In this document: in pieces, positions 9,174 through 18,128 of the stretch | How the letters are laid out: every line of letters begins with the position of its first letter | Position numbering within the stretch: position 1 is the stretch's first letter | Assembly (NCBI RefSeq): GCF_002284565.1 | Contig: NZ_NPKI01000011.1 | Span: 1 to 64,000, forward strand | Direction: 5' to 3' | Origin: Mesorhizobium mediterraneum | Lineage (GTDB): Bacteria > Pseudomonadota > Alphaproteobacteria > Rhizobiales > Rhizobiaceae | DNA: 64,000 nucleotides | Made by a program: the position numbers and the translations under genes | The notes under the pieces: model-generated | Database searches by the model: none | Seen by the model: only the letters and a program-made list of their open reading frames with translations | What the model was told of the DNA's origin: nothing

Positions 9174-9195
9174 ATGCCGGGTAGCACCCCGGCAT
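9174..9195. repeat. Stem-loop with 8-base arms
   Basis: ATGCCGGG at 9174-9181 pairs with CCCGGCAT at 9188-9195 over a six-base loop. No T-run follows. It is one of two palindromic elements in this gene-poor stretch. Confidence 0.45.
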
Positions 9196-9352
9196 CGTCC
9201 CCGAGTATGGGGCCTCGCCGCTTCGCAAATGGAGCGGCGGGCCTTTTCGGCTAAGGCAACAGCTGCGAATTGCAAAATCACACTTCAGTTGGATTCAACC
9301 ATCCGCGCGCCGCTGTGAGCGCGTCGCCACCGGATCTCCAAGGTAGCGTTTG

Positions 9353-9793
9353 TTATTCGGCGCGAGCCGGCGGTAGTTCGAACAGGTTGGCGCCATTCTC
9401 CTGGCCTCGCTCGACATAGCCGATTATTCGAAACCATTTTGCGACATCCGGTCTCTGGAGCCAGCTGCGCGAGTGAATGGGGAGGTTACCGGCGAGCGCC
9501 TGGATATGGCGAATGTGCCGCTTACAGAAGCGAACCGTTGCGGCGCTGAAGAAATCCTCCTGTGCGGCGAATAGCGTATCGGCGGCGTCGCTATGCTCGT
9601 GCCACGCGATGATCGCCACGGTCTTTTCACCCTGGACAAGCGCATGAGCACGGCCCTCTTTCAAATTCATCATCAGATTGTCGTACGCGATCTTGCTGTC
9701 CTTGCCGGCCGCGGCGTACTCGTCCGATATCCGCTTGGACAGATCACGGAAAAGAGCTTCCAGATCTCCAACCGTTGCTGCGCGTGCTCTCAT
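9353..9793 (-). CDS. Unknown 146-residue protein, possibly GNAT-like / phage-type
   Basis: The start is well supported by AGGAGGAGAA directly before the ATG. The N-terminus reads like an acetyltransferase first strand and helix (RARAATVGDLEALFRDLS), followed by a central A-I-I-A-W-H strand and a C-terminal WFRIIGYVE. Proteins of this look are frequent in phages, so phage origin is possible. I cannot name a family with confidence. It stands alone between the esterase gene and a tRNA fragment in a patchy region, which supports it being accessory DNA. Confidence 0.55.
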   Translation of the reverse strand: MRARAATVGDLEALFRDLSKRISDEYAAAGKDSKIAYDNLMMNLKEGRAHALVQGEKTVAIIAWHEHSDAADTLFAAQEDFFSAATVRFCKRHIRHIQALAGNLPIHSRSWLQRPDVAKWFRIIGYVERGQENGANLFELPPARAE

Positions 9794-9917
9794 TTCTCCT
9801 CCTAGAGCCCAGAGGTAGTTTGCCCTAAGGATAGGGGATCACCAAGCAAATCAAATCCGTCATCGGCCCAAAGCGAGCAAAGATGTTTCGTCGGGCGAGG
9901 CCGGCTGTGTTGGAAAA

Positions 9918-9949
9918 TGGTGCCCTGAGGTGGAATCGAACCACCTCCG
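9918..9949 (-). other. tRNA 3'-end fragment (T-arm, acceptor strand, CCA)
   Basis: Read on the minus strand the segment contains a perfect T-arm (GGTGG, loop TTCGATT, CCACC), then TCAGGGC, A and CCA. The matching 5' acceptor strand and anticodon arm are not found upstream, so this is not a complete tRNA. It agrees at 25 of 28 positions with the 3' end of the tRNA-Phe gene about 1 kb away. Such 3' fragments are typical attachment-site remnants of integrated elements. Confidence 0.6.
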
Positions 9950-10051
9950 GGGTCAAATTTCTCCAGGCAGCGAGGGATATGACGCGCCAGGGGCCAGCTT
10001 GGGATCCGTCACGCACGCCGCGGTTCGTCCTTTGCACGCGGGGCGTTGCCC

Positions 10052-10588
10052 TCAGCCTTTGCGCCGCTTGGACTTATCTTCTTCCGACATGGGCTTTCCT
10101 TGTTCGGTGCTCTCGCCAATCCCGGACTTGGCTGCCAAACTATAAAGAAGGCCTGCCACGACAAGCACCAAAAGCGTGCCGAGGGCCGCCACCTGCCACA
10201 GACCGAGCCCGCACGCCACGCCAATTGCGCCGGACAGCCACATGCCTGCACCGGTCGTCAGCCCGTGGATCTCGCCTCTCGAAAACAAAATCGATCCGGC
10301 GGCAAGGAACGCGACGCCAGCGGTAACCGCTTCGACAACACGAATCGGATCCACCTTCACCGATTCCTGCAGAAACATCGGCGCGTGAACGATTTCAATC
10401 GTCAGAATACCGAAAGTAGCCGCTGCCACGCAGATCAGGATATGGGTGCGAAGGCCAGCAGGCCGATTTCGCCATTCGCGTTCGAAACCGATCGCAGCAC
10501 CGAAGATCGACGCCAGTAGAAGCCTGGCCGCAATAACCGGAAACGGGACGTATGTCGGATGGCCGAATTCTTGGAGGAGTTGTTGCAT
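10052..10588 (-). CDS. MgtC/SapB-family membrane protein
   Basis: Inner-membrane protein of about 178 residues with several hydrophobic helices. The family signature is clear: RLLLASIFGAAIGFEREWR followed by PAGLRTHILICVAAATFG, then FLAAGSILF and GLTTGAGMWLSGAIGVACG. MgtC proteins are linked to magnesium stress and acid adaptation. I chose the ATG at 10588 because it places the first helix at the usual distance; the frame stays open upstream to 10750 but that part does not resemble the family. The C-terminal tail is short, charged and lysine-rich. It overlaps nothing on either side. Confidence 0.8.
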   Translation of the reverse strand: MQQLLQEFGHPTYVPFPVIAARLLLASIFGAAIGFEREWRNRPAGLRTHILICVAAATFGILTIEIVHAPMFLQESVKVDPIRVVEAVTAGVAFLAAGSILFSRGEIHGLTTGAGMWLSGAIGVACGLGLWQVAALGTLLVLVVAGLLYSLAAKSGIGESTEQGKPMSEEDKSKRRKG

Positions 10589-10673
10589 GAGTAACCCGGG
10601 CTGACCGGACACAACGTGCTCGGACCGGCCAGGTTCCCCAAGGTTTGCCGGAGGGAGCGCCGGCCTCCACCTT

Positions 10674-11108
<435 letters not shown>

Positions 11109-11196
11109 GCGTTGATTTCGAGCGGGAGACCAGCAGTTGTTCGACAGGCTGATTCATGGGCCACGGTCGGGACCAGCGGACTGCTCTGAACGGGCC

Positions 11197-11394
11197 TCAT
11201 TTGGGAGGGTCACCGTCCGTTTCGTCCTCGTCGTCGCGGGCCGAAATGACGTAGGCGCCCTTGAGCCAGCGGTTGAGGTCGATGTCCTTGCAGCGTGTCG
11301 AGCAGAATGGATAGGTCTCGCGCGCCGACGGCTTGCCGCATTCGGGGCAGGGCCGCTTGGGGCGCAGCGGTGTGACCTTGTCGTCCGAGCTCAT
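11197..11394 (-). CDS. yacG: DNA gyrase inhibitor YacG, zinc-binding
   Basis: A 65-residue protein with the YacG zinc site: C-P-E-C-G-K and [11 protein letters not shown], followed by [10 protein letters not shown] and an acidic tail. In E. coli YacG binds GyrB and blocks gyrase activity. It follows maf by 13 bases in the same direction, a common arrangement in alphaproteobacteria, and probably shares its transcript. Confidence 0.9.
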   Translation of the reverse strand: MSSDDKVTPLRPKRPCPECGKPSARETYPFCSTRCKDIDLNRWLKGAYVISARDDEDETDGDPPK

Positions 11395-11407
11395 GGTCGC
11401 CTCGAAA

Positions 11408-12034
11408 TCATGGCCGAGCTGATAGCCAGTTGGCGTGCACCTTGAACCCCTCGCCGGTCAGAAGCGCCACCGTCTCATAGAGCGGCAGGCCGACGACGTT
11501 GGTGTAGGAGCCGACAAGCTTGACGACGAAGGCGCCGGCCAGTCCCTGGACGGCATAGCCGCCGGCCTTGCCGCGCCATTCGCCCGAGGCCACATAGGCG
11601 TCGATCTCGGCGCGCGGCAGCCGCTTGAAACGCACCCTGGTCTCGACCAGCCGCTGGCGCAGCTTGCCGGCCGGCGTGATCAGGCAGATGCCGGAATAGA
11701 CCCGATGCGAACGGCCGGACAGCAGCCCGAGGCAATTGGCGACGTCGTCGAACGTTTCGGCCTTGGGCAGGATGCGCCGGCCGACGGCGACCACCGTGTC
11801 GGCGGCCAGCACGAAGCTGGGCGCATAGTCCTCTTCCGTCTGCAGTGAGGCCAGCGCCTTCTCGGCCTTTTCCTTCGACAGGCGCTTGGCCAGCGAGCGC
11901 GGATGCTCGGCGCGCAGCGGCGTCTCGTCGACACCGGCCGGCAGCACGCGATCCGGCTCGATGCCGGCCTGCTGCAATAGCTCGATCCGGCGCAGCGAAC
12001 CCGAGGCAAGCACGAGCTTCTGCAAAATGCTCAT
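11408..12034 (-). CDS. maf: Maf-family nucleoside triphosphate pyrophosphatase
   Basis: A 208-residue cytoplasmic enzyme of the Maf/YhdE/YceF family, which hydrolyses non-canonical or modified nucleoside triphosphates to monophosphates. The N-terminal substrate loop is [10 protein letters not shown], followed by P-A-G-V-D-E-T and the catalytic segment [18 protein letters not shown]. It lies between infA and yacG, 27 bases after infA. The older name, septum formation inhibitor, comes from overexpression effects. Confidence 0.92.
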   Translation of the reverse strand: MSILQKLVLASGSLRRIELLQQAGIEPDRVLPAGVDETPLRAEHPRSLAKRLSKEKAEKALASLQTEEDYAPSFVLAADTVVAVGRRILPKAETFDDVANCLGLLSGRSHRVYSGICLITPAGKLRQRLVETRVRFKRLPRAEIDAYVASGEWRGKAGGYAVQGLAGAFVVKLVGSYTNVVGLPLYETVALLTGEGFKVHANWLSARP

Positions 12035-12061
12035 CGCGATCCCGGCCGAACTCTGACGATC

Positions 12062-12280
12062 TTACTTGAAACGGTAGGTGATACGGCCCTTGGTCAGGTC
12101 GTATGGTGTCATCTCGACCAAGACCTTGTCGCCGGTCAGCACGCGGATGCGGTTCTTGCGCATGCGGCCGGCCGTGTGGGCGATGATCTCGTGTTCGTTT
12201 TCAAGCTTCACCCTGAACATCGCGTTGGGCAACAATTCCGTGACGACACCTGGAAACTCGAGGACTTCTTCCTTCGGCAT
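12062..12280 (-). CDS. infA: Translation initiation factor IF-1
   Basis: A 72-residue S1-like OB-fold protein that binds the A site of the 30S subunit during initiation. The sequence is near-canonical: [20 protein letters not shown], then [16 protein letters not shown] and [17 protein letters not shown]. The length equals that of the bacterial family. AAAGG lies upstream of the ATG. It heads the infA-maf-yacG group. Confidence 0.97.
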
Positions 12281-12372
12281 TCGATACCTTTGCTTGGATG
12301 GGGATTCCCAGCGCCCCGGCCGGAATTTGGGCGGAACCTATATGATAATCGTGCGCTTGTGAACATGCTTAA

Positions 12373-12864
12373 TCAGCGCGGTTTTTTTGCTTCCGGCGCC
12401 AGAAAACGGCCGCCGATCCGCGCCTTCAGCCGTTCGCGCACTTCGCGATAGGCTGCCATGATTTGCTCACGCGTGCCGCCCACGCCGGTCGGGTCGGGCA
12501 TCGGCCAGTATTCGACGTCGACGGCAAGCGATCGGGTAAGCTCGAGCGCGGTGTGATGCGCCTCCGGCGACAGCGTGACGATCAGGTCGAAATAGTTGTC
12601 CTCGAGATCGTCCAATGTCCTCGGGTGCCGTTCACCCAGCGAAAGCCCGTCCTCGGCCAGCACGGCGTCGACGAATGGGTCGCGTTCGCCGCCGCGCACC
12701 CCGGCCGACGCCACGAAAGTGGTCGCCGGAAGCACCTGGCGCGCCAGCAGTTCGGCCATCGGCGAGCGCACGGCGTTCATGCCGCAGACAAACAGGATCG
12801 AGCGGGGCAGGATCGAGCGGGGCAGAGGGGCTGGCAGTTTCAGCCTCGCCAGTGCAGCACGCAT
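12373..12864 (-). CDS. Low-molecular-weight protein tyrosine phosphatase family protein
   Basis: A 163-residue protein with the phosphatase P-loop C-G-M-N-A-V-R-S (CX5R followed by S) right after the first strand, and the general-acid segment [11 protein letters not shown] near residue 130. Alphaproteobacterial homologues are annotated either as tyrosine phosphatase or as arsenate reductase-like; the sequence does not decide this. Its start overlaps the end of the UPF0262 gene by 25 bases, which implies coupling. Just before the P-loop strand there is an exact 15-base tandem duplication (12793-12822) that repeats P-R-S-I-L. Confidence 0.82.
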   Translation of the reverse strand: MRAALARLKLPAPLPRSILPRSILFVCGMNAVRSPMAELLARQVLPATTFVASAGVRGGERDPFVDAVLAEDGLSLGERHPRTLDDLEDNYFDLIVTLSPEAHHTALELTRSLAVDVEYWPMPDPTGVGGTREQIMAAYREVRERLKARIGGRFLAPEAKKPR

Positions 12865-13325
12865 ACCAGCGTGAACAGCCGGCGCGCCGTGTCGAAATCG
12901 ATCTCGATCTTGCCAGCCAGCCGGTCCATCAAGGTCTGTGAGCCCTCATTGTGCAGACCGCGCCGGCCCATATCGATCGCCTCGATCTGGCTGGGGGTCG
13001 AGGTGCGGATGGCGTCGTAGTAGCTTTCGCAGATCATGTAATAGTCCTTGACGATGCGCCGCAGCGGCGTCAGCGAAAGGATGTGGGTGACGACCGCCGC
13101 GCCGTCCTCGCGCGTCACCGCGAAGACCAGGCGGGATTCGGCCAGCGACAGTTTTAGCCGGTAAGGCCCGGCGCCGTCGTCATTGACCGGCTGGAAGCGG
13201 TTTTCCTCGATCAGATCGAAGATCGCCACCGCCCGCTCATGCTCGACATCGGGCGTCGAACGGCCGATCGACTCGTCGAGTTCGACATCGATCAGCCTGG
13301 CATGGGTTCGATCGTAGTCGGACAT
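12840..13325 (-). CDS. UPF0262 family protein
   Basis: A 161-residue conserved alphaproteobacterial protein of unknown function. Recognisable stretches are [40 protein letters not shown] and [16 protein letters not shown]. It is sandwiched between hisD (six bases away) and the phosphatase (25-base overlap), the standard order in this class. It is probably cytoplasmic, with no signal peptide or membrane segment. Confidence 0.88.
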   Translation of the reverse strand: MSDYDRTHARLIDVELDESIGRSTPDVEHERAVAIFDLIEENRFQPVNDDGAGPYRLKLSLAESRLVFAVTREDGAAVVTHILSLTPLRRIVKDYYMICESYYDAIRTSTPSQIEAIDMGRRGLHNEGSQTLMDRLAGKIEIDFDTARRLFTLVCVLHWRG

Positions 13326-13331
13326 GTCAGT

Positions 13332-14624
13332 CTACATGTTCAGCCGTATGGCGACCGAGCGTCCATGCGCGTCGAGGCCTTCCGCCTTGGCCAGCGCGAT
13401 GGCCGCCGGCGCCAGCGCCCGCAACTGCTCCGGCCCGAGCTTCAGGATCGAGGTGCGCTTGACGAAATCGAGCACCGACAGCCCGGATGAGAAGCGCGCC
13501 GAGCGCGCCGTCGGCAGCACGTGGTTGGAGCCGCCGACATAGTCGCCGATGGCTTCCGGCGTGTGGCGGCCGAGAAAAACGGCACCTGCATTGCGCATCC
13601 GCGCCAGGAAGGCTTCCGGCTCGTCGATCGCAAGCTCGACATGTTCGGCCGCGATGCGGTCGACCAGCGGCAGTGCTGCCCCGATTCGGGGAACGAGGAT
13701 GACCGCGCCGAAGTCGCGCCAGCTCGCGGCCGCCGTCGCGGCGCGCGGCAGGCTTTTCAACTGGCGCTCGACCGCCTGTTCGACCGCCGCGCCAAAGGCG
13801 GGATCGTCGGTGATCAGGATCGACTGCGCCGACACGTCATGCTCGGCCTGGGCAAGCAGGTCGGCGGCGATCCAGTCCGGATCGTTGCTGCCGTCGGCCA
13901 CAACAAGCACTTCCGAAGGCCCGGCGATCATGTCGATGCCGACCGTGCCGAATACCTGGCGCTTGGCCGCGGCGACATAGGCATTGCCAGGGCCGACGAT
14001 CTTGGCGACCGGCTTTATCGTCTCGGTGCCATAGGCCAGCGCCGCGATCGCCTGCGCGCCGCCGACGCGGTAGATTTCGGAGACGCCGGCGAGGTCGGCG
14101 GCCACCAGCACCAGCGGCGGCACCCCGCCGCCGGAGGCAGGCACAACCATGGCGATGCGCTCGACGCCGGCGACCTTGGCTGGGATGGCGTTCATCAGCA
14201 CCGAGCTCGGGTAGCTCGCTGTGCCGCCCGGCACATAGAGCCCGACCGCTTCGACCGCCGTCCAGCGCGAGCCGAGCTCGACGCCGGCGGCGTCCGTATA
14301 GCGGTCATCCTGCGGCAGTTGCCGCTGGTGATGGGCGCGGATGCGCTCGCGCGCGAATTTCAGCGCTTCGATCGTCTGCGGATCCGCTGCGTCGTACGCC
14401 TTGGCAATGTCATCCTCGGAGACGGCAATGCCGAGCTTGATCAGGTCGCCGCCGCCGAATTTTTGCGTGTAGTCGACCAGCGCCGCGTCGCCCTCGGCGC
14501 GCACTCGTGCGATGATCTCGCGCACCACGGCATCGACATCAGCCGAGACTTCCCGCTTGGTCAAAAGGAACGCGGCAAAACGCTGCTCGAAATCGGCATC
14601 GGACAGGCGAAGGGTGATGGCCAT
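13332..14624 (-). CDS. hisD: Histidinol dehydrogenase
   Basis: Zinc-dependent NAD enzyme that carries out the last two oxidations in histidine synthesis, L-histidinol to L-histidine. The protein is 430 residues from the ATG at 14624; the frame stays open further upstream but that extension reads into the neighbouring gene and lacks family similarity. Hallmarks are PGGTASYPSSVLMNAIPAKV, GGAQAIAALAYGTETI, KIVGPGNAYVAAAKR and DMIAGPSEVLV, with AEHVELAID and GGSNHVLPT further on. It stands apart from other his genes and is probably co-transcribed with UPF0262. Confidence 0.96.
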   Translation of the reverse strand: MAITLRLSDADFEQRFAAFLLTKREVSADVDAVVREIIARVRAEGDAALVDYTQKFGGGDLIKLGIAVSEDDIAKAYDAADPQTIEALKFARERIRAHHQRQLPQDDRYTDAAGVELGSRWTAVEAVGLYVPGGTASYPSSVLMNAIPAKVAGVERIAMVVPASGGGVPPLVLVAADLAGVSEIYRVGGAQAIAALAYGTETIKPVAKIVGPGNAYVAAAKRQVFGTVGIDMIAGPSEVLVVADGSNDPDWIAADLLAQAEHDVSAQSILITDDPAFGAAVEQAVERQLKSLPRAATAAASWRDFGAVILVPRIGAALPLVDRIAAEHVELAIDEPEAFLARMRNAGAVFLGRHTPEAIGDYVGGSNHVLPTARSARFSSGLSVLDFVKRTSILKLGPEQLRALAPAAIALAKAEGLDAHGRSVAIRLNM

Positions 14625-14634
14625 CTTGCGCTGC

Positions 14635-15066
14635 TCAGGCTCTGTGGAAGGGGCGCGAGGTCGCTTCCCAGGCACCACCGATGTCGGCGAGCCGCGCCTC
14701 GATGCACTCGACATCGAGCATGATCGCGCCACCGCCTGAAAAGATCAGCTCGACAATGCCGGCCGGCTTGTCGAGGGCGAGAAAGCTGATCGCCAGCAGC
14801 GACAGCACCTCATCAGGCTTGTCGCGGGCAATGCCGCTGGTCTTGGCGCCCAGCACCCGGTCGAAATGCAGCACACTTTGCCGCCGCTCATTGTGCTGAC
14901 GGAACAGGCCCGATTTCGCCTCCCAGACGAAGCGGTTCATGGTCACCACGAAGCGCTTGGCCGCGGGCATGTATTCGAGGTCGCCGACCTTCAGCACGGC
15001 GTCCTGGACATGGGCCGAGACGATGCTCAGATCCTGATCGTCGAGCGCGACAAGCTTGAGAGCCAT
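14635..15066 (-). CDS. DUF2948 family protein
   Basis: A 143-residue conserved alphaproteobacterial protein of unknown function. MALKLVALDDQDLSIVSAHV and the FVVTMNRFVWE segment are typical of the family. I prefer the ATG at 15066 over the one nine codons upstream because homologues begin with this M-A-L-K-L segment. It ends ten bases before hisD starts and sits downstream of murA, the usual rhizobial order. Confidence 0.85.
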   Translation of the reverse strand: MALKLVALDDQDLSIVSAHVQDAVLKVGDLEYMPAAKRFVVTMNRFVWEAKSGLFRQHNERRQSVLHFDRVLGAKTSGIARDKPDEVLSLLAISFLALDKPAGIVELIFSGGGAIMLDVECIEARLADIGGAWEATSRPFHRA

Positions 15067-15157
15067 GCGGATTTCACACCTGAAAGTTGACAATTCAACC
15101 TTCTGTTAGGCGGTCTTTTCGGTCCGCGCAACCGCGCCGCAAACCTTGCGAAATCGC

Positions 15158-16450
15158 CTAGCCGGAAATCCGCTCGATCACCGCGCCGCAGCCGGACAGC
15201 TTTTCTTCCAGCCGCTCGAAGCCGCGGTCGAGATGGTAGACGCGGTTGACCGTGGTCTCGCCTTCGGCCGCCAGGCCGGCGATGACCAGCGACACCGAGG
15301 CGCGGAGGTCGGTCGCCATGACCGGGGCGCCCTTCAGCTTCGAGACGCCGTCGACGATCGCCGTCTGGCCGGAAAGCGTGATGTGGGCGCCGAGCCGGGC
15401 AAGCTCCTGCACGTGCATGAAGCGGTTCTCGAAGATCGTCTCGGTGATGCGCGATTTGCCCTTGGCCATGGTCATCAGGCCCATGAACTGCGCCTGCAAA
15501 TCGGTCGGGAACGCCGGGAAGGGCGCCGTCGCCACGTCGACCGGCGCAATGCCGGCGCCGTTGCGCCTGACGCGGATGCCGGAATTGGTCTGCGTGATCT
15601 CGGCACCCGTCTGGGAAATCACGTCGAGCGCGGTCTGCAACAGGTCGGCGCGTGCGCCTTCGAGCACGACGTCGCCGCCGGTCATCGCGACGGCCATCGC
15701 ATAGGTGCCGGTCTCGATGCGGTCGGGTATCACCCGGACGCGCGCACCCGACAGCGCTTCAACGCCGTCGATGGTGATGGTCGCGGTGCCGGCGCCGGAA
15801 ATCCTGGCGCCCATGGCGTTGAGGCAATCGGCGAGGTTGACGATCTCGGGCTCGCGGGCGGCGTTTTCGAGCACCGTCTCGCCTTTGGCCAGCGAAGCCG
15901 CCATCATCAGCACATGGGTGGCACCGACCGATACTTTCGGGAAGACGTAGCGGTTGCCGACAAGACGGCCGTTCCTGGTCTTGGCGATGACATAGCCGGT
16001 GTCGACGTCGATATCGGCGCCAAGCACCTGAAGGCCTTCCAGGAAAAGATCGACTGGGCGCGTGCCGATGGCGCAGCCGCCGGGCAGCGAGACCTTGGCC
16101 TCGCCCATACGGGCAAGCAGCGGCCCGATCACCCAGAAAGACGCGCGCATCTTCGACACCAGCTCGTAGGGTGCCGTGGTGTCGACAATGTTGCGGGCGG
16201 AAAAATTGATGGTGCGCGAATAGCCTTCTTGCTGCTTTTCGCGGCGGCCGTTGACCGAATAGTCGACGCCATGATTGCCGAGGATGCGGATAAGCTGCTC
16301 GACATCGGCCAGGTGCGGCACGTTTTCCAGGGTCAGCGTGTCGTCGGTCAAAAGCGAGGCGATCATCAGCGGCAGCGCGGCATTTTTCGCGCCCGAGATC
16401 GGAATGCTTCCGGCAAGCTTGTTGCCGCCGACAATTCTGATGCGATCCAT
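15158..16450 (-). CDS. murA: UDP-N-acetylglucosamine 1-carboxyvinyltransferase
   Basis: Catalyses the first committed step of peptidoglycan synthesis, transfer of enolpyruvate from PEP to UDP-GlcNAc. The 430-residue length fits. The start [20 protein letters not shown] with AKNAALPLM is canonical, the catalytic cysteine is in P-G-G-C-A-I-G near residue 117, and [10 protein letters not shown] lies in the second domain. The cysteine is present, so the protein should be sensitive to fosfomycin. It heads the minus-strand housekeeping group. Confidence 0.97.
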   Translation of the reverse strand: MDRIRIVGGNKLAGSIPISGAKNAALPLMIASLLTDDTLTLENVPHLADVEQLIRILGNHGVDYSVNGRREKQQEGYSRTINFSARNIVDTTAPYELVSKMRASFWVIGPLLARMGEAKVSLPGGCAIGTRPVDLFLEGLQVLGADIDVDTGYVIAKTRNGRLVGNRYVFPKVSVGATHVLMMAASLAKGETVLENAAREPEIVNLADCLNAMGARISGAGTATITIDGVEALSGARVRVIPDRIETGTYAMAVAMTGGDVVLEGARADLLQTALDVISQTGAEITQTNSGIRVRRNGAGIAPVDVATAPFPAFPTDLQAQFMGLMTMAKGKSRITETIFENRFMHVQELARLGAHITLSGQTAIVDGVSKLKGAPVMATDLRASVSLVIAGLAAEGETTVNRVYHLDRGFERLEEKLSGCGAVIERISG

Positions 16451-16579
16451 GGAAGAAACGTCCCCTCGGCCGAAAGGCCGGTTTTCAATCGGTTGAGTCT
16501 GTTGTGGCCGGTCTAGACCATTGGCCGGCTTGGTTCAAGAAACAGGATTTCGGGCTTGGGCCCAGCCTGTTGATATAGG

Positions 16580-16768
16580 TCAATCCTTTTGCGTTTCCCT
16601 TAAGGCATCGAGCCCGTCCGGCCGCTTGTCGGCGTCGCCAGTGCGCCGCGAGCGCGACTGCGCCTTGCGCTTCTGCAGATTGGCGCGCAACTGCTCCGCG
16701 AGCCGGGTCTTGCGGTCGGTCTTTTTCGATGGACCGCTTTTGTCAGGTGGAATTATCGTGTCGTTCAT
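16580..16768 (-). CDS. Small basic conserved hypothetical protein
   Basis: A 62-residue, highly charged, lysine/arginine-rich protein (RKTRLAEQLRANLQKRKAQS) with no hydrophobic segment. It lies upstream of murA in the same direction. Small proteins of this look occur next to murA in related rhizobia, but I cannot give a function. Confidence 0.6.
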   Translation of the reverse strand: MNDTIIPPDKSGPSKKTDRKTRLAEQLRANLQKRKAQSRSRRTGDADKRPDGLDALRETQKD

Positions 16769-16982
16769 GGTTCCGTCCCGGCTGACGCTTAAAGCGACGT
16801 GCGTCCGCCTGGACGCACAAAGTACGCTTTAATACTTTTTATCTCGCCAATCCGTTCTCAAGGGATAGCCAACATTGTGGCGCCGCCATGTCCGGAAAAC
16901 CCGCCGGAGCGGGCTTTCACAGATGACTTGCGCTTGGCCTTGCGCTTGCCGGTTCGATATGGCAGAAGCCCCGCCATCAGCG

Positions 16983-17057
<75 letters not shown>

Positions 17058-17256
17058 GTTTTCCTGAAGACTCTCAATAGTGTGCTTCGCCTGGTCATTT
17101 CTTCTTTCCGGCACCAGCAGGCGAACGAAGGCGCAACACGGCACCAGTATCCGTGGATTTTCCGTGGACTTTATCCCCGTTGCATTTACGAGTCGTGCGG
17201 AAATTCAAGCCGTCGACGAGGAGTGACGATGTGTCTCCCGTCGGCTAAAAGACGCG

Positions 17257-17433
17257 ATGCCTGTTGTGGTCTTAATCGGATTGTTTGCGCTCTTGGCGAT
17301 CGGCAAATTGTTTGAGCCGCTGATCGGTGGGATCGGTTTCTTTTTGTTGATTGGTATCGGGCTGCCCTGCATTATGGCCGCCTACTATTATGCTTGGGAC
17401 CTTCGGAACCGAGACAAGTTTCGCAGAAAGTGA
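17257..17433 (+). CDS. Small membrane protein, 58 residues
   Basis: A short ORF with an ATG at 17257 and TGA at 17431-17433. The peptide starts MPVVVLIGLFALLAIG and holds two hydrophobic segments, the second being GIGFFLLIGIGLPCIMAA, then a basic tail (RNRDKFRRK). The pattern of a two-helix hairpin with a positively charged end is typical of a small inner-membrane protein. There is only a weak ribosome-binding site. Function unknown. Confidence 0.5.
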   Translation: MPVVVLIGLFALLAIGKLFEPLIGGIGFFLLIGIGLPCIMAAYYYAWDLRNRDKFRRK

Positions 17434-17499
17434 CGGGCAGCCTGCCGAGCGCAAGCTGATGCTGGGTCAAACCTAAGCTGGATCCTGCTACAATCCCCT

Positions 17500-17673
17500 A
17501 TGGCCGCTCGATTAGTGGTTATCCTGGTGCTGCTTTTCGCCTTCGCCTACGGATTCGCAAAACTCGTGGAACGTTATGGCGACGCTGGCGACAAACCCTC
17601 TCCGTGTGAACAATGGCCGCATCCTGATTGTCCAGTCCCAAGCGCGCCTCCTCAGGAAGAAACTAAGCCTTGA
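17500..17673 (+). CDS. Small single-pass membrane protein, 57 residues
   Basis: A short ORF from the ATG at 17500 to the TGA at 17671. A hydrophobic N-terminus (MAARLVVILVLLFAFAYGFA) is followed by a polar, proline-rich and cysteine-containing tail (PSPCEQWPHPDCPVPS). This looks like a signal anchor with a periplasmic tail. The two cysteines, seven residues apart, could form a disulfide. Function unknown. Confidence 0.45.
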   Translation: MAARLVVILVLLFAFAYGFAKLVERYGDAGDKPSPCEQWPHPDCPVPSAPPQEETKP

Positions 17674-17828
17674 GCGGGCGCGACCTCAAACGTCAGCGTT
17701 GATATGCCGTGGCAGCGGGTTCGCGCCGCGCCACCGGAACAGGAATTGCTCCGCCCCGTTTTAGATAAGTAAGCAACCCGTGGCGGCAGCAATCAAGCAC
17801 CGCAGCTGAAGGTTGCTCGGAGGCTAAT

Positions 17829-18128
17829 ATGGGTAAGCAACTTACATCGGCTGCGGCAGGCATCCTTCTGCTCGTTGGTGTCAGCGCCGCCGCTGCTCAG
17901 GACGTCATCATTCAACCCGAGCAGGACACTGTGATCCGGGAATACGTGAAAAAGAAACCGTTGGCATCCCTCAGCCTTCCCGGCGTGGAGCTCAACATCG
18001 GCACTGCTCTGCCCGAGACAGTCGAGCTCTACGAGGTGCCGGACGTTCAGTACCGCTACGTAGTCATCGACGGCCGAACCGTCCTGGTCGATCCAGGTAC
18101 CCGCAAGATTGTGAAGGTCTACGATTGA
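17829..18128 (+). CDS. DUF1236-type periplasmic protein
   Basis: A 99-residue protein with a signal peptide (GILLLVGVSAAAAQ, cleavage after A-A-A) and a C-terminal DUF1236-like module: Y-R-Y-V-V-I-D-G-R-T-V-L-V-D-P-G-T-R-K-I. GGAGG lies just before the ATG. Proteins with this module are common in rhizobia and have no assigned role. Its 3' end overlaps the convergent transglutaminase-like gene by ten bases. Confidence 0.75.
   Translation: MGKQLTSAAAGILLLVGVSAAAAQDVIIQPEQDTVIREYVKKKPLASLSLPGVELNIGTALPETVELYEVPDVQYRYVVIDGRTVLVDPGTRKIVKVYD

Larger units (their letters stand above)
8839..9352. other. 514-base stretch without a convincing gene
   Basis: No ORF here has both a good ribosome-binding site and protein-like composition. 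The stretch holds two palindromic elements (9123-9143 and 9174-9195), listed separately. Confidence 0.5.

Noticed and set aside
9918..9992. A complete tRNA gene
   Set aside because: Only the T-arm, acceptor 3' strand and CCA are present; no matching 5' acceptor strand, D-arm or anticodon arm could be folded.
13521..14723. Open frame of 400 codons on the plus strand
   Set aside because: It is antisense to hisD and full of arginine, aspartate and histidine runs typical of a shadow frame.
15146..16516. Open frame of 456 codons on the plus strand
   Set aside because: It is antisense to murA, which is unmistakable.
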